64,000 nucleotides of DNA from Notospermus geniculatus (lineage: Eukaryota; Nemertea; Pilidiophora; Heteronemertea; Lineidae). The DNA lies in assembly GCA_002633025.1 (NCBI GenBank), contig NMRB01000664.1, forward strand, positions 173,432-237,431. The letters are read 5' to 3'. Made by a program: the position numbers and the translations under genes. The notes under the pieces were generated by a model, which had not been told where the DNA came from, searched no databases, and was given only the letters and a program-made list of their open reading frames with translations. Below are positions 1 through 11,417 of this stretch, piece by piece (within the stretch, counting starts at the first letter, position 1; every line of letters starts with the position of its first letter).

Positions 1-1183
1 CCATACTTCATGTCCCTTGTGTAGGCCGTCAGTACAAAATCCATAGATCTATAGAACAGCGCTGAGTCCTATGTGGCAAAAGTGTTACATAATAATTTTT
101 CAAGTGTGTGGAGGCTTTAGTGACCAATTCATGCACTGGTTAACTTCAAACAAAGATGACAAAGGCTACTAAGTTCTTTCTCAATGCCTGTTACTTTTTG
201 CAATACAATGTCATGAATAACCAGTACAGGTCACAACATTTATCTCTGCCTATACAGTGACCCATGCATGGTGTATGGTTTGCATTATTATGTTGGGGCC
301 GTCTCATAAGTTGTTGGTAGTGGAACACAGGTGGTGTTGATATAGCTTTACAAAAACGTCAATTTCTCAAAAACTAAACGACGTATTTTGACAGTAACTT
401 GCTTATTAATCACCTTTATTTTGGCATAACTTCATTCTGGCCAAGGAATTTTGGTGAAAAATCCAGAAACAAAAAAGTTCTTTTTTGACATTTTTTCAGT
501 GGCAAATTACGCAATGAAGAAGTGAATCTTGTGCAAAAACATTGATGCCCAGTTGTAGTCAACAAGATTTCTGACCTTACGCAGAAAACCGCATTTAAAT
601 TGGTTTGGTGGTTTATGAGATATTTGAGATAATAGGTGTTGATATTAATACGAACAAGACTGTACCTTTCCTTCATGACGCCATCGATATTTGCATCGCT
701 TCCCACAGTGTAATGTACAGTCATGTATTATTAATCGTTTTCTGGAACGTCCTTTCATTTATTACCATTTTATCTGAGGCTTGTGCAAGACAACGTAGAG
801 GGATGCGTGCTTCGGTGAGTAGTGAAAGATATGGCACTAAATTCGTTCAGTTAGGCGTAATTTCAAAGTCCATGCTCTGGTAACTGAACTGCAACTCTCT
901 GCATAGTGCGCCAACCCAAGTTGGGCACCGAGGTTGTATTCTGTATTTCCTGAGAACTGCCAGTTTAGAATGTTTCCAAGATTCCAAGTCAAGACACATT
1001 ACGATTATTTAGTGCTTCTTCCAAGGTTGCCAATCGTACCAGTGTTAGCTGGGGAGCTAAACTGTAGAGAACCAGCATAAAACCCGGGGGACAGTAACGA
1101 GATACTACCCACGCACTGACCATGTTAGCACTGAAAGTCAAGTGTTTTAGACCACCAGGCCAAGACGGGCCAATGGAGAACCT
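1..1183. other. intergenic, no gene seen
   Basis: No splice-flanked or family-recognisable coding sequence was found. The longest open frames here (about 100 codons on either strand) have no domain, no acceptor or donor at their ends and low-complexity composition. Confidence 0.5.
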
Positions 1184-1346
1184 AGCTACGATAGAGGGCA
1201 GCACACCGAAACCAGGTCCTGTACAATGGACGCGTTTTGTGTGGGAAATTGATCAGGACCCGGTATGTCAGTTTCATGTCAATAGTTTCAACCACTAGTG
1301 ACACCTATTGAGGCAGTGGGCTAGGGTCCCCATTAGGAGCTCCTGA
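1184..1346 (+). repeat. dispersed ~150-bp repeat, copy 1 of 4
   Basis: Shares a core running from GATAGAGGGCAGCAC through CCTTTTGTGTGGGAAA-type sequence to CACTAGTGACACCTA with copies at about 28298-28445 (+), 29612-29750 (-) and 37652-37810 (-). No terminal inverted repeats and no coding content were seen. It could be a SINE or a solo fragment of a larger element. Confidence 0.75.
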
Positions 1347-1948
1347 GGTAGGCGTAGATCGTGGATCGATTCTCAGCTAACACCATTCGATGCCGAGAGC
1401 ACTTCCCAATGTTTTGGCGCCAATCGAATGTACTGTAAACTGGCACGACTTGATGCGTTGTCATTGACCCAATCGGATTGTTTGTCTCTGATCTGCCAAC
1501 CTGTCCGATGCTGTCCAGCGTCGTCTAATGATTATCACGCCTTCGATAACACAAACCAATTAGCAGGAGACATCCGGGGATCTTGGTTCAATGTCGATGG
1601 CGATATTTCCCCATCGAGCGGCAACGCCGATTTACCCCGCCTCAGTAAATTCAAAGGTGCCTAAAACTCCATTTTCGGGACTGATTTCAACAGGCGCGTT
1701 TTCCGTCCGTGGTTTGGCCTGGCCACTTTTTTTGAGACATCCTGCATTCATAGCCCAACTATTGGACGCCGACAAAGTCGTCAGATCCGTCGAGGTTGGG
1801 CCTCGAATGGGGCGTCCTGCTATTTTGGTCGTGCGTCGGACTCGGCATCTCAAGTACATGTACATGTGTATAATAGTGTTTTTCATATCGTTCTGGCCAA
1901 AGGTAGTCGAACTCAGGAATTTCACCAGATCACATTCACCAAAAGATA

Positions 1949-2251
1949 GTGGTGTAAAGCTGGATTTAGCTGCACGCGGTATGCGGATTGCGGAACGCGG
2001 TAAGCGGAAAGTTCAATGCATTTCGCATACAACAAATCGCTTCCGCCGGGGATTCCGCGGCCCTATACCGCATTCCGCGTGTCAGCTAAATGCAGCTTAA
2101 AGCTGCATTTAGCTGACACGCGGAATGCGGTATAGGGCCGCGGAATCCCCGGCGGAAGCGATTTGTTGTATGAGAAATGCATTGAACTTTCCGCTTACCG
2201 CGTTCCGCAATCCGCATACCGCGTGCAGCTAAATCCAGCTTTACACACCAC
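1949..2251. mobile_element. foldback MITE, near-perfect 303-bp palindrome
   Basis: The arms 1949-2100 and 2101-2251 are reverse complements of each other with almost no loop (centre CAGCTTAAAGCTGC) and only a few mismatches. Because the arms are GC-rich and lack stops, each strand shows the same spurious open frame. The outer ends read GTGGTG(TG)TAAAGCTGG. No transposase is present, so it would be non-autonomous. Confidence 0.85.
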
Positions 2252-2280
2252 CAGATTATCCGTAGGGTTGGCGTAATCAA

Positions 2281-2404
2281 TAGGGAGGTTTCGCAAGCGC
2301 CCGGTTAGGCCATACGACGACGTTTATTTATTGTTTGGGTGTACCCACACAATAGATAAAGGTCGTCGTATAGGCCCTTACACCGGGCGCTTGCGAAACC
2401 TCCA
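2281..2404. mobile_element. MITE, GGGAGGTTTCG-type ends
   Basis: Inverted arms of roughly 40-50 bp start GGGAGGTTTCGCAAGCGCCC and end with the reverse complement GCGCTTGCGAAACCTCC. TA or TTA is present at both borders. The terminal 11 bp are shared with elements at about 8108-8295 and 13746-13896, so this belongs to the same terminal-repeat group although its interior differs. Confidence 0.8.
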
Positions 2405-3381
2405 TTAACTCTTTCCCGATGTCAGCTGAAGCCAGTCAGCCACTGGCTGCCGAGGGTCGTGCAACAAGAGGTCAGCCAAATACCCTTGGCAAGATCTATC
2501 TGAAAAACGCTATACATTCTTGATGGTGCAAAAAAATTACTTCAATAGATAAAGCCAAATAATTGTGTCAGTCTAAAATTGCCTCAGGCATTGTAATCGT
2601 ACCGTGCCCAGATTTTTGGTTATAAAGAATACATGTTTTGAATCAAGTTTAGCACATAGGTAATTTCGTTTTTTAAAAGCTGATCTTCACTAGCTCCATA
2701 GGAGCCTACTTACTTTCCATTATGCTACATTAAACATGGAGAAAGGAGCCAAAATGAAACGTAACCTATCCCAATCTTATGGTCATGATGAACTCTATAG
2801 GAGGTACATGTATTCTGCCAAAAACTTGTTTTTTTTCTAATAAATGTACATGTAAAGGCTTCAATCAACTGAGGCCTACATGTGAAGTCGCACAACTGGC
2901 AAAAATACATTTTTGCACAACAAATCTTTTCCATGTGTAGACAGAGACCATCGAAAACCAACACAAGGAATGTTTTTGAATGGCATTGTGCAGCAGTGTA
3001 CAACGTGTCATGGAAAGAACTTCGCTTTTCAGGAAGCGAATACTTTCAAGATCTATGAAGATATGTTTAGTTTACATTTGGTAGCATATCTTTGTTAATA
3101 AAGAGCGCTGAGTGAGATACAACAATCAGTGCCTTTTGATATGTTTGTAAATTGGTAACCTTTCGATGTCTTTGAATCATAAATCAATGTAGGCGATAAA
3201 TCGTACTTTTGGTCCGTCACATGTATTTAATTTCGCACTATGTACATGTAGTGTGGTTTTGAGCACTAAGAAGTTTGTGTTACACAATAAAGCCTACGAC
3301 ATGAACTGAACTGAAAGCTTTTGGCTTACGATAAAGTTTCCCTCCTCTTGCCCCCCCCCCATCTCACCAGTCTTTCCCTTC
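2405..3381. other. intergenic, no gene seen
   Basis: AT-rich spacer with several TACATGTA palindromes and an AATAAA at about 3098. An open frame at 2913-3098 (+) follows an AG and ends near that AATAAA, but it has no recognisable domain. I do not call it a gene. Confidence 0.45.
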
Positions 3382-3472
3382 TACAGGGTGGCCCAGAGAA
3401 AGTGTCCCCCGACAATAGGGAAACAATAGAAATGCTGTTGTTCGAGGGACACTTTCTCTGGCCCACCCTGTA
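3382..3472. mobile_element. 91-bp Tc1/mariner-type MITE
   Basis: Termini TACAGGGTGGCCCAGAGAAA and the matching reverse complement ending GGCCCACCCTGTA enclose a spacer of about 30 bp. It is flanked by TA. The ACAGGGTG end resembles the CACCCTGTA end of the mariner-like remnants at 36245 and 45147, so it may be a deletion derivative of a related element. Confidence 0.85.
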
Positions 3473-4628
3473 GATTCGATAAACATTGTCCAAGGATCAA
3501 AAGGTGTGGCTGGCATTACGTAGCAGTGGCCTTTGCTGATGTCACTCAGGTCCACCTGCGATCACCTGCGCCACGACGGGACAGACGGCATCAAGTGAAA
3601 ATGTGTGCGCTCATCGTGGAACAGGTGGCATCTGCGCGCAGGGAATCGTAACTCGAGCCAGGTCGACTGGAATGGATTGATGATCTGCATGTATGTCGCG
3701 GAGTGGACACTGCACAATGTTCAACTCTTCCGATTCGTGATCGTTTGGATCGGCGACTGATGGCGATCGTCGCAGGGAGACGCATCTGCAGTCGCAAAGT
3801 GATCCGGAAAAATCAGTCTCTGTGCCGTCGCAAGGTCGACGTGACATCAGCATTAGGTCCGATATTCGCACGGAGGAGACAAGCGTGTATTGGTAGTACC
3901 GCGATATCATGGCGGGCATCCCCCCAACTATTGAGGTCATCGAGGGTCGCACCGGACGAGGAAGCAGACGGGAACAAATGTCCTACACATCAATTCACGA
4001 ATCTCTAAGTGGTATTCAAAGATGTCACTTCAGGCATGGCAAGGTCAAGTGTTACCAAAATAATAATCTCCCATTCACAACGATAAAAGTAAAGTTGTTG
4101 ATAGTATGCCTCATAATACGATAACAAGGTCCCACTCTGATAGAGTGGTGCAAATGATATTTTCCATTCAGATGGAGATAAGTATTTCACCTTATTTTGA
4201 CAGGACGTCCGCATAGTTCATGTTCAGGTATATGCACGTGTACATGTAGCCTACATTGAATACATTCGTATTCATCAGTCTTCATCATTATGGTGGAAAA
4301 AAATCTCTTCAGGCCAAAATGAAGCAGTTCCAAGAATCGGGGTCTTATATGTATTTAGGCAAATATTTTTTTGGTCTCTCCATCGTACTCTTCCGACATA
4401 AAAAAATATTTTGGGTGGCGATACACGTCCTTTTTGAAAACCCGCCTTTCTCGAAATTACATGGATGTCAATTAAATGGTAAAGATGAGAGTGACTGCCG
4501 CGAAGTTGCGTGATAGTGTAAAAAGAATGTAAGGCTCATGCTCATGATGAATTTTTGATGTACATGTACTGTGTTTATACTCTTCATGAGGCAGTACAAG
4601 TCATGCTTATTCAATGCGATGTTCAGTG
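3473..4628. other. intergenic with a GC-rich stretch
   Basis: Positions about 3560-3960 are clearly more GC-rich than the surroundings and keep open frames on both strands (3611-3952 minus, 3703-4008 plus). No domain, splice junction or start context was recognised. It may be a decayed transposon body next to the MITE at 3382-3472. The remainder is AT-rich spacer. Confidence 0.35.
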
Positions 4629-4950
4629 AGTATAGGCTGGTCTGAGCCTGGGGAGGTGCACATTTTTGTGAAAGCGGAACTCCTCCTGTACAGTAGCCCG
4701 GGCATGAATTTTCACAGTATGCTGAAGAGTAATAAATGAGTGCTCTGGAGGGGGTGTTGGGGGCCTCCCCCAGAAAATTTTGGAATCTAGAATGCTCTGA
4801 GATGCGATTTCAGTGCTATTCTTAGCCAAAATTTACACGATAACAAGGTTGATTTTTTTCTGCTTGCAAAGAGCGGAACTCTCTTACTGTTGTGGGGAGG
4901 TGCACGTGCACTCAGTGCACCCCCCCCCCCTCCCCAGCCTACGCCCATTG
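4629..4950. repeat. imperfect inverted/direct repeat block
   Basis: GGGGAGGTGCAC occurs near 4653 and 4893, each beside a GCGGAACTC motif, and the right border runs GTGCACCCCCC...CCCCAGCCTACGCCC, which is complementary to the left border AGGCTGG...GGGGAGGTGCAC. It also has a GGGGGTGTTGGGGGCC tract at 4749. It looks like an old palindromic element with homopolymer slippage. Confidence 0.45.
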
Positions 4951-5199
4951 ACTCAATGGGCGAGTCCTCTTGGTGTGCAGTTTGATGTTCTCTGTATAGC
5001 CTATTATGGAAGACATTTCTGGCCGAATGGAGGCCATCTCTGCTAAACTCTGACGCACCAGCGTGAAAAGAAAGAATGTCCACAAGAAAAACTGCCAAGG
5101 AACAAAAGATTCTATTTCATATACTAATCTCTGACGATTGGTTTCTATAGCCATGCACCTTAAAGTTCCACAAAGTGCCACAGTATGCATTAGGTGAGT

Positions 5200-5540
5200 C
5201 TTTCTCCCTCCCCACCTTGATAAGACTGGTGTCCTGTCCAACCTAGCCAGTGGTAACACCGAGGCTGCACTGATACTATCAAAACAAAAAAATAGCCGCC
5301 ACACTTTCATCACTTGAGAAGTTCAAAGTGCTAGAAGTGTTAGCGTGACTTCATCAAGTAAGGTAACATGCTTCAACTCATTCTTTTATGTTTAGCAACA
5401 CTCTCCATGCCTAATTGGTAACTTAGACCATTCAAATAGATAGATTTGAACCGTCCTTCGAGCATGAATATACGACGTTGCCTAAAGGTCAAAGGTTACG
5501 TCGGCCGTCGCAAGATACAAAACCTAACGCATACAGTCGT
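5200..5540 (-). repeat. diverged reverse copy of the 22.9/29.9-kb duplicated repeat
   Basis: Reverse-complementing this segment gives the same order of motifs as 23525-23960: CCTTTAGGCAA, then AAAAGAATGAGTTGAAGC, then CTTACTTGATGAAG, then GAACTTCTCAA, then TTGGACAGGACACCAGTCTT. It is more diverged than the two long copies are from each other. Confidence 0.65.
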
Positions 5541-5854
5541 GCTTTAATCCCTTAGCGAACAACAGAAGCGGACATTTTTACAGGAGGACATTCTTTCCTG
5601 CTACACCGGTTCACCTTGAAGCGGTGTCATATGGTGTGCGAACTGAAGAGGATGACGCTCCTTGAATCACTCTCCTCGAGAAGAGCCACTTGAATCACCC
5701 ACTTTATGAACTAAGGACGCGCTGAATTCCAGGTTTATTACCAAATAGTTAGAATGAGTCATCATTTGTATTTGCAAATCTGATGTGGAACTGTATGACT
5801 ATTCCGCTTGACCTCCAAATGTCACGTTGTCCACAGGAACATCGTTCATTTATT

Positions 5855-6109
5855 AAGGCCCGTCTACACGATCATACATTTGTTCAAAACATCATCATAC
5901 ATTTGTATGATGATGTTCATGGACAAATGTATGATCGGTGTGGACCGTTTTCCCAACAAGCTTGAAGAGCATCCAACACGTATGATGATGTTCAAACTTT
6001 TAGCTGCATTGTGTAGACGGAAATCCACAACAAGCTTGGACATCATCATACATCATCATAAATGTATGATGATGTTTTGAACAAATGTATGATCGTGTAG
6101 ACGGGCCTT
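5855..6109. mobile_element. 255-bp MITE
   Basis: Inverted terminal repeats of at least 35 bp begin AAGGCCCGTCTACACGATCA and end with its complement TGATCGTGTAGACGGGCCTT. The interior contains further ATCATCATACAT palindromic tracts, so nested hairpins can form. No coding potential beyond palindrome artefacts was seen. Confidence 0.85.
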
Positions 6110-6283
6110 TATCTCAGAATTAAGACAGCATGTACGGCACTTGTACGTTCAAACGAAGAATAAGCGGCGATCCGGTGAAACCCTTCGGTATACCTAAGCA
6201 GCTGCATATGTACACAAGCCTTTGTTTTGTTCATGGCGACACTGATGGCCTTTTTAGTGTGGAGTAACTCTTTGACGGATACC

Positions 6284-6326
6284 CCCCCNTGACGGAAACC
6301 CCCCCCCCCCCCACACACACACACAT
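6284..6326. repeat. poly-C and CA low-complexity tract
   Basis: Runs of C interrupted by one N at 6289 are followed by a short (CA)n run. This is likely slippage or assembly-sensitive sequence. The minus-strand open frame across it is an artefact. Confidence 0.8.
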
Positions 6327-6329
6327 TTC

Positions 6330-8107
6330 GGACCCCGCGGGGAATGGTGGAGTTTAGCCCAATAGCAAATGCAAGATCATGAGTTCACTGGCGCGATAAA
6401 ACCAACAGTCTTATGCACAAACATGTATGCAGAAATTTATTTTTTCATTAACTATTTTTTTAATTTGACTTTAAACTTGTGCATGATTTCTACTACAGAT
6501 ACTAGGAATACGTCATTCCATTCCAAATAAAGGTGCAGAATGAGTGTGATCTAACCCCTTTTCTAATCCATCATCATGAAGGTATACATGTACTACACAT
6601 TACATGTATATCACAGCGGACTGGTGGAGGCAAGTAAAGTAATATACATGTACTTGTGTGAGGTGATAATTTTGCACACTAACAACAGCGACAGCAAACA
6701 ATGCACCTTTCCAGATGAAGAACATTTAAAAATTTATTAAAAATTTTAACCCCTGTCATTTCCTGTTAGGTAGTGTCATGACCGTGTGGTCGGCGGCCGT
6801 AAGTAAATAAATCATAAGACAAAGTATACACAGGGAAGTCGTCGCTACATTTAACTTGCCATAATGATGTTTAAGGACAATTAATTGAGTAATTTATTCT
6901 TTATCAAAGTAACACACCATGAGATAGCGCGTGGATACGCAGGAGACCAGTCATGCCAGTAGTTCGTCACAATAAAAAAACAACACTAGAAGATACATGT
7001 AATACATGAATATTGTTCATCGAGAGAGCAATATTGAGGCCTAGTATTACACAAACCTAGATTCCAAATCGATGAGTTGATACTTCAAGAATTTGTGTTA
7101 AGATATACTTTTTTGTTATTATCAGACTTTATCCGAGAGAAAACGATGCCAAAATATGACTCATTTCATTGACCGCAACCACTCTGGTTTTTGAACTACC
7201 GGTACTGTTCAATGGGTGCAATATCGCAGCTCTAGATCAGGTGCCTTATAATACAAAAGTGAGGTTTAGCACCTTTCCGACTCCGACTGAAACTACGAGA
7301 ATGAATTGCAGTCCGCTATGGACATCCTTGACAAAAAAGATTTGATAGACGTTTTCAATTCGTCAAACACCATAAATTGAAGGCAGAAAAATTTGGCCTA
7401 AGTATCAATCGGAAGTGCGGATAAATAATGAATATTGAAGTCGTAATCCTAGTCGTTACGACTTGAACCACGACTATAATATTTGCAATTTACGTGCACT
7501 TCCGATTACGACTCAAAATTATTCTTCTGCCACAAAATTATGGCGTTGTACGATTAGCAAACGTGTATCAAATCGTTTTTAAGGATGCCTACAGCGGACT
7601 GCAATTCATTCTGGTAGTTCAAGCCGGAGTCGGAAAACTCGCGACCTATCTACTGTATTGCCGAAAAAGTCCTAAGGTAAATATCAACCACGAATTTTCT
7701 GTCCTTGTACCTTACATAATGTTACTTCAAACATCCACCAAAATAGGCCTATTGCCCTGAAAAAAAAACGTGACATAAAAAATCCTTAAGCCACAAAAAC
7801 AACTACATAATTGAGTTTAATGCCCTGGTAAACCTGAACAACTGAAAAGTTGTGGCTCAACCTAAGTTCAAGATGGTGCATTGAGTGGTGCGCTAAGCTG
7901 CCGCCAAATATTGCTTTTGTGCACAAGTCTTCAGAAAAAAAACGGGAATGACCAGAAACTCCCAGGCGGCCTCGGCTTCACGACAAAGGCCAACTGCCCC
8001 ACCCCAGCCGATATGTTAAATACTTATATTGTATTGGAGAGCAAAAATGTTTGATGCGTTCATCCATACGCCTATCTCCACAGTCTCTATAAATGATGAC
8101 GTTATTT
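6330..8107. other. intergenic, no gene seen
   Basis: AT-rich spacer with scattered TACATGTA palindromes. The open frame at 7494-7760 (+) has no recognisable domain, signal or splice context. Confidence 0.5.
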
Positions 8108-8295
8108 TGTTTGATTTCTTAACCTCCCTATTATGATCCTTGAAATCGAATTATTACTTCAAACGATAAACGTAAACTTTACGACAACGTTATTTTTCAT
8201 ACTACCCATTCACCAGATTTTCTATTACATTTTCGGTACAAAAATAACGTTGTCGTTAACGTTTACGTTTATCGTTTGATTTCTAAACCTCCCTA
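8108..8295. mobile_element. MITE of the GGGAGGTTTCG / AAACGATAAACGT family
   Basis: Arms AAACGATAAACGTAAA (8160s) and the complement TTTACGTTTATCGTTTGATT (8260s) surround a core with GTACAAAAATAACGTTGTCG, as in the copy at 13746-13896. The right end reads AAACCTCCCTA. The left border is rearranged: it carries another right-type terminus (TTGATTTCTTAACCTCCCTA) in direct orientation. Confidence 0.8.
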
Positions 8296-8704
8296 GTATT
8301 GCAAAGAAACGTTCATGAACTTGATGGATGATGAAATATCGTAGATTCTAACTTCGTCCTGTTCAGAGCTAAAATTAGCATCGGCCATTACTACATGTAG
8401 TAACTTCCCATGCAGAGCACATAGGGTCTCAAAACATGACCCCATTCATTGTCACTCTTCCCTTAATATGCTTTGCTTGCAAATAAATTGTCACACATTG
8501 GTATAATGAGGACCCCGAATGTGGTAAGTCCGCCATAAAACGTGATGCCAGACAGCAGATAACATCTGTGTGAAGCTTGACCGAGTGTGATCTTTCTGAA
8601 GCAGTCATGTGTATCTCCGTCAATAATTGTGTGGAAAAGGGTCTGCCAGCCCAGGTAGCTGCTTCCAGTGCAATCAGTTCAAGAGCGTACTGTACAGAAG
8701 AGAC

Positions 8705-9235
8705 AGGATTTGTGACCCTCTGGTACAAAACCAAGTCGCAGGAAAATGAGCCTAAACGGACTGGCATGACACCAGGAGATAATGAAAGAAATAGAATCGC
8801 CCAGACTTCACTATGGACAGACAATACTGAAATTGACAAATGTGACCCATCCACCACAAAACCAGTCATCAGTCACTCTGAGGTTGGCAAGTTCGGACCA
8901 ACGTACTTGTCAATTTCAGTATTGTCTGTCTGTCTATTTTGAAGTGCGAGTGATTCTATTTCTGTCTTTATCTCCTGGGCCCGGTTGCACCAAAGGTCGT
9001 AGGTGCTGTCTTAAAGTTAAGAACGAAAATGGGTTGCACCATCGATGTCTTAGGACATCGCCCTAATGTTCCTGCCTATGTAGTTACGACATGTCTTAGG
9101 GATTGTCCCAAATCTCATATCTTACGATAAGAACTTAGGTTTGGTGCAACCGGGCCCTCGTGTCATGTCAGTACGTTTAGGCTCATTTTCCGTGCGACTT
9201 AACACCCTGGTTTTGTAGTGAAGGGTCACATTTGT
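8705..9235. repeat. inverted repeat, right arm split by a MITE
   Basis: The left arm (about 8708-8843) and the reverse complement of the right arm (8906-8976 plus 9158-9232) share ATTTGTGACCC, ACAAAACCA, AAAATGAGCCTAAACG, TGACATGACAC-type and GACAATACTGAAATTGACAA in the same order. The right arm is interrupted by the element at 8977-9157. Confidence 0.8.
8977..9157. mobile_element. MITE with GGGCCCGGTTGCACCAAA ends
   Basis: The 181-bp element has perfect 18-bp terminal inverted repeats (GGGCCCGGTTGCACCAAA and TTTGGTGCAACCGGGCCC). It sits inside one arm of the surrounding inverted repeat. The uninterrupted left arm (CATGACACCAGGAGATAA) shows the empty site and suggests a duplication of about 3 bp. 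Confidence 0.88.
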
Positions 9236-9239
9236 GGAT

Positions 9240-9929
9240 GTCGAAATCAATTTCAAGTGATGTAGTCGCTGTATGCCAACACTATGCCCCACACAAAATT
9301 CTGGAAGTCGCCAGTTCGTACCATGCATACTAGTCGACCTAAATAGTAGTAGCCTATAGGCTATATGATCTATTCTATGCAAGTAACTTCCCCTGGCCAC
9401 TATCCGGAATCCCCCACCCCCACCCCCACGNNNCCCCCCCCCCTCGCCTGGGATAAAAGGATAGTGCAGACAAGGAAATCCTCAACGAAGGCACGTCTCA
9501 GGCAGGATGTCACGGGCTTCTTCCTCAATCTTGGCAGATTAAATGTGATAATTACAAATGTACAGTAGGGCTCTCCGTAAAGGGAGTGTCAATACAATAT
9601 GTACATGTAATCCTTCTACCATGCACTCATCCTCTTCTATTTTGTATCTGTGCATGCACAAGGCGTCCTTGCCTTCTCACTGTAGTTTTCCCAACAATGA
9701 GGATGTCGGCAACACTGTCAGCCTGTTTTTGTTGTTGCTGGCTCACCTTACTAAAGGGAGGTGGACTTTTGACACCTCGAGAGCAGAAACAAAGGTTGTA
9801 AGGGGAAACAAGAAGCTGTAAGGATAAATCATTCTTAAGTAAAATTAGGCTGCTTTGTATTACCCTTGGGGCAAATTCACACTCTGTCCAAACTGCTTCA
9901 CACTTCGGTCTCTCCACAAGTGCAGCTAA
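9240..9929. other. intergenic with 3-N gap
   Basis: Contains a C-rich tract with NNN at 9431-9433. Open frames at 9558-9917 on both strands lack domains and splice sites. This stretch lies in the direction where downstream exons of the 11.4-kb formin gene would be, but no matching exon was recognised. Confidence 0.4.
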
Positions 9930-10053
9930 TAGAGTTGTTGTCTATTCATAACTGTTTTGGGCACTTCAAACAGTTTACTGTAGTGTGACAATACTTGCAA
10001 TGTAGAGCAACAGTTTGGAACCTTCAACTGTCACGCATAGACAACAACTCTGA
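9930..10053. mobile_element. small inverted-repeat element
   Basis: AGAGTTGTTGTCTAT at the left is matched by ATAGACAACAACTCT at the right, with further internal complementarity (AACTGTTT and AAACAGTT). Length is about 124 bp. No coding content was seen. Confidence 0.65.
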
Positions 10054-10159
10054 TGGACTTTGGCTGCGCTAGCCTTGAACGCTGGTTCACTCCCAAAGAC
10101 GGCATCAAGGGAAGAATTTTGGATTCACGTCCCACCTTTCGTCATGGAGAGAGAAACAT

Positions 10160-10294
10160 TAGGCTTCCCTTACATAGAAGTATACGGTATACGAAAAGGC
10201 CAGTTAACAAAGGCTTCCCGAGGATTCACAACCGTGAAGCCATTGTTAACCGGCATTTTCGTATACCGTATACTTCCATATAAAGGAAGCCTTA
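10160..10294. mobile_element. 135-bp MITE
   Basis: Ends TAGGCTTCC and GGAAGCCTTA continue into a long complementary stretch containing AGTATACGGTATACGAAAA. The central part also pairs imperfectly (GTTAACAAAGGCTTC with GAAGCCATTGTTAAC). Open frames on both strands across it are palindrome artefacts. Confidence 0.83.
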
Positions 10295-11050
10295 GGCCTA
10301 CGTAAACAATGTCTGAAGGCTTGGCACATCTCCATAACACCATCACAAGCGAACGCATCACAGCGGATTGGAAATCCCTATGACCTGCTGAGGTTACATT
10401 CATATTGATCACACAGTCATGAATGAGTCAGCATATAACCAAGCTGCCGACGCCGGAAATAATGGGTGGTGGTCAACTTCATCCCTGATCACTGGCTGCT
10501 GTTGATCAATCGAAATCGGATTGCGGAAGGAGGAGGCGGAAGAGGAAGTATTACATCTCCTCAGTTGCAGATTGTATTGGGATCAATGATGCGTATACAT
10601 GTACTTATACTTATATGATAGTAGCCTTCTGTTGGTTGGCAATTTTCATAATGGACTTTCTGGCATATAACATCACACGCAACTGTCACTGATTAGGCCC
10701 CTACTGATCTAGCAATGCTGCATGATAAAAATCGTACCCTTTGTCATTTCTGCAGATGGTGCATGACCCAGTGTATACGACCTCTGACGGCCCTTAACCC
10801 CTTTTTGGGCCGGGGTTAACAGTACATATCGGGGTTATCTAGACTAACCGTCACAAAAATTCATCCGAGACTCCACTGGTAGCAAGAAACACCGAAAGTT
10901 TGGGTACGACTGGTATGGAAATAGGTCATTTCGGGATTTTTTACGATTCTGTATTACTTTACGTCCAAAAGTCTTGGGGGGGGGGGTAAAGGTTTGATGG
11001 GACGGATATGTAGGCCTACCGGTACTACACTGTCATCATTATCACACCCC
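10295..11050. other. spacer, possibly intron of the minus-strand formin gene
   Basis: No coding exon was recognised. A GGGCCGGGGTTAA stretch is present at about 10808. If the formin gene at 11418-11952 continues leftwards, this lies inside its first coding-region intron. Confidence 0.35.
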
Positions 11051-11132
11051 NNNNNNNNNNNNNNNNNNNNNNNNNNNNNNNNNNNNNNNNNNNNNNNNNN
11101 NNNNNNNNNNNNNNNNNNNNNNNNNNNNNNNN
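11051..11132. other. assembly gap (82 N)
   Basis: Unresolved bases flanked by C homopolymer on the right. Sequence across it cannot be interpreted. Confidence 0.99.
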
Positions 11133-11417
11133 CCCCCCCCCCCCCGTAATACAAGTATCTTGTTGAAAAAAAAAATTGTCATCCCTGTCCATGCACTCAT
11201 GCTGTCCTCAAAGAATCAGAGGTCAGTGGTGCACCAAAGAGTAATTGCGCATTTAGTAACACTAATTAGAGAAACCTGAGATAAACTTTCGTCAAAATGT
11301 GTGAAAAACGATGACCTTGGCAAAACAATCGTGATATCGTATTAATGCTCTAAGCTAAATTGGTAGGGATACGTTTAAATAAACTATGATAGGAGGAAAA
11401 GGAAAATAAAACCTTAC
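11133..11417 (-). other. start of the intron after the formin exon
   Basis: Begins with the donor GTAAGG at 11417 (minus strand). No coding sequence was seen. Frame continuation past the donor (to 11350) is intronic read-through. Confidence 0.6.

Noticed and set aside
605-883. Frame of 92 codons with hydrophobic centre
   Set aside because: No homology, no splice sites, AT-rich spacer context.
1591-2280. Two overlapping frames on opposite strands encoding the same peptide (RGMRIAERGKRK...)
   Set aside because: Both run through the arms of the 303-bp palindrome; identical peptides on both strands follow from the symmetry and not from a gene.
3591-4008. GC-rich region with frames on both strands
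   Set aside because: No domain, no splice sites, Arg-rich frames expected from GC-rich non-coding DNA; kept only as a spacer note.
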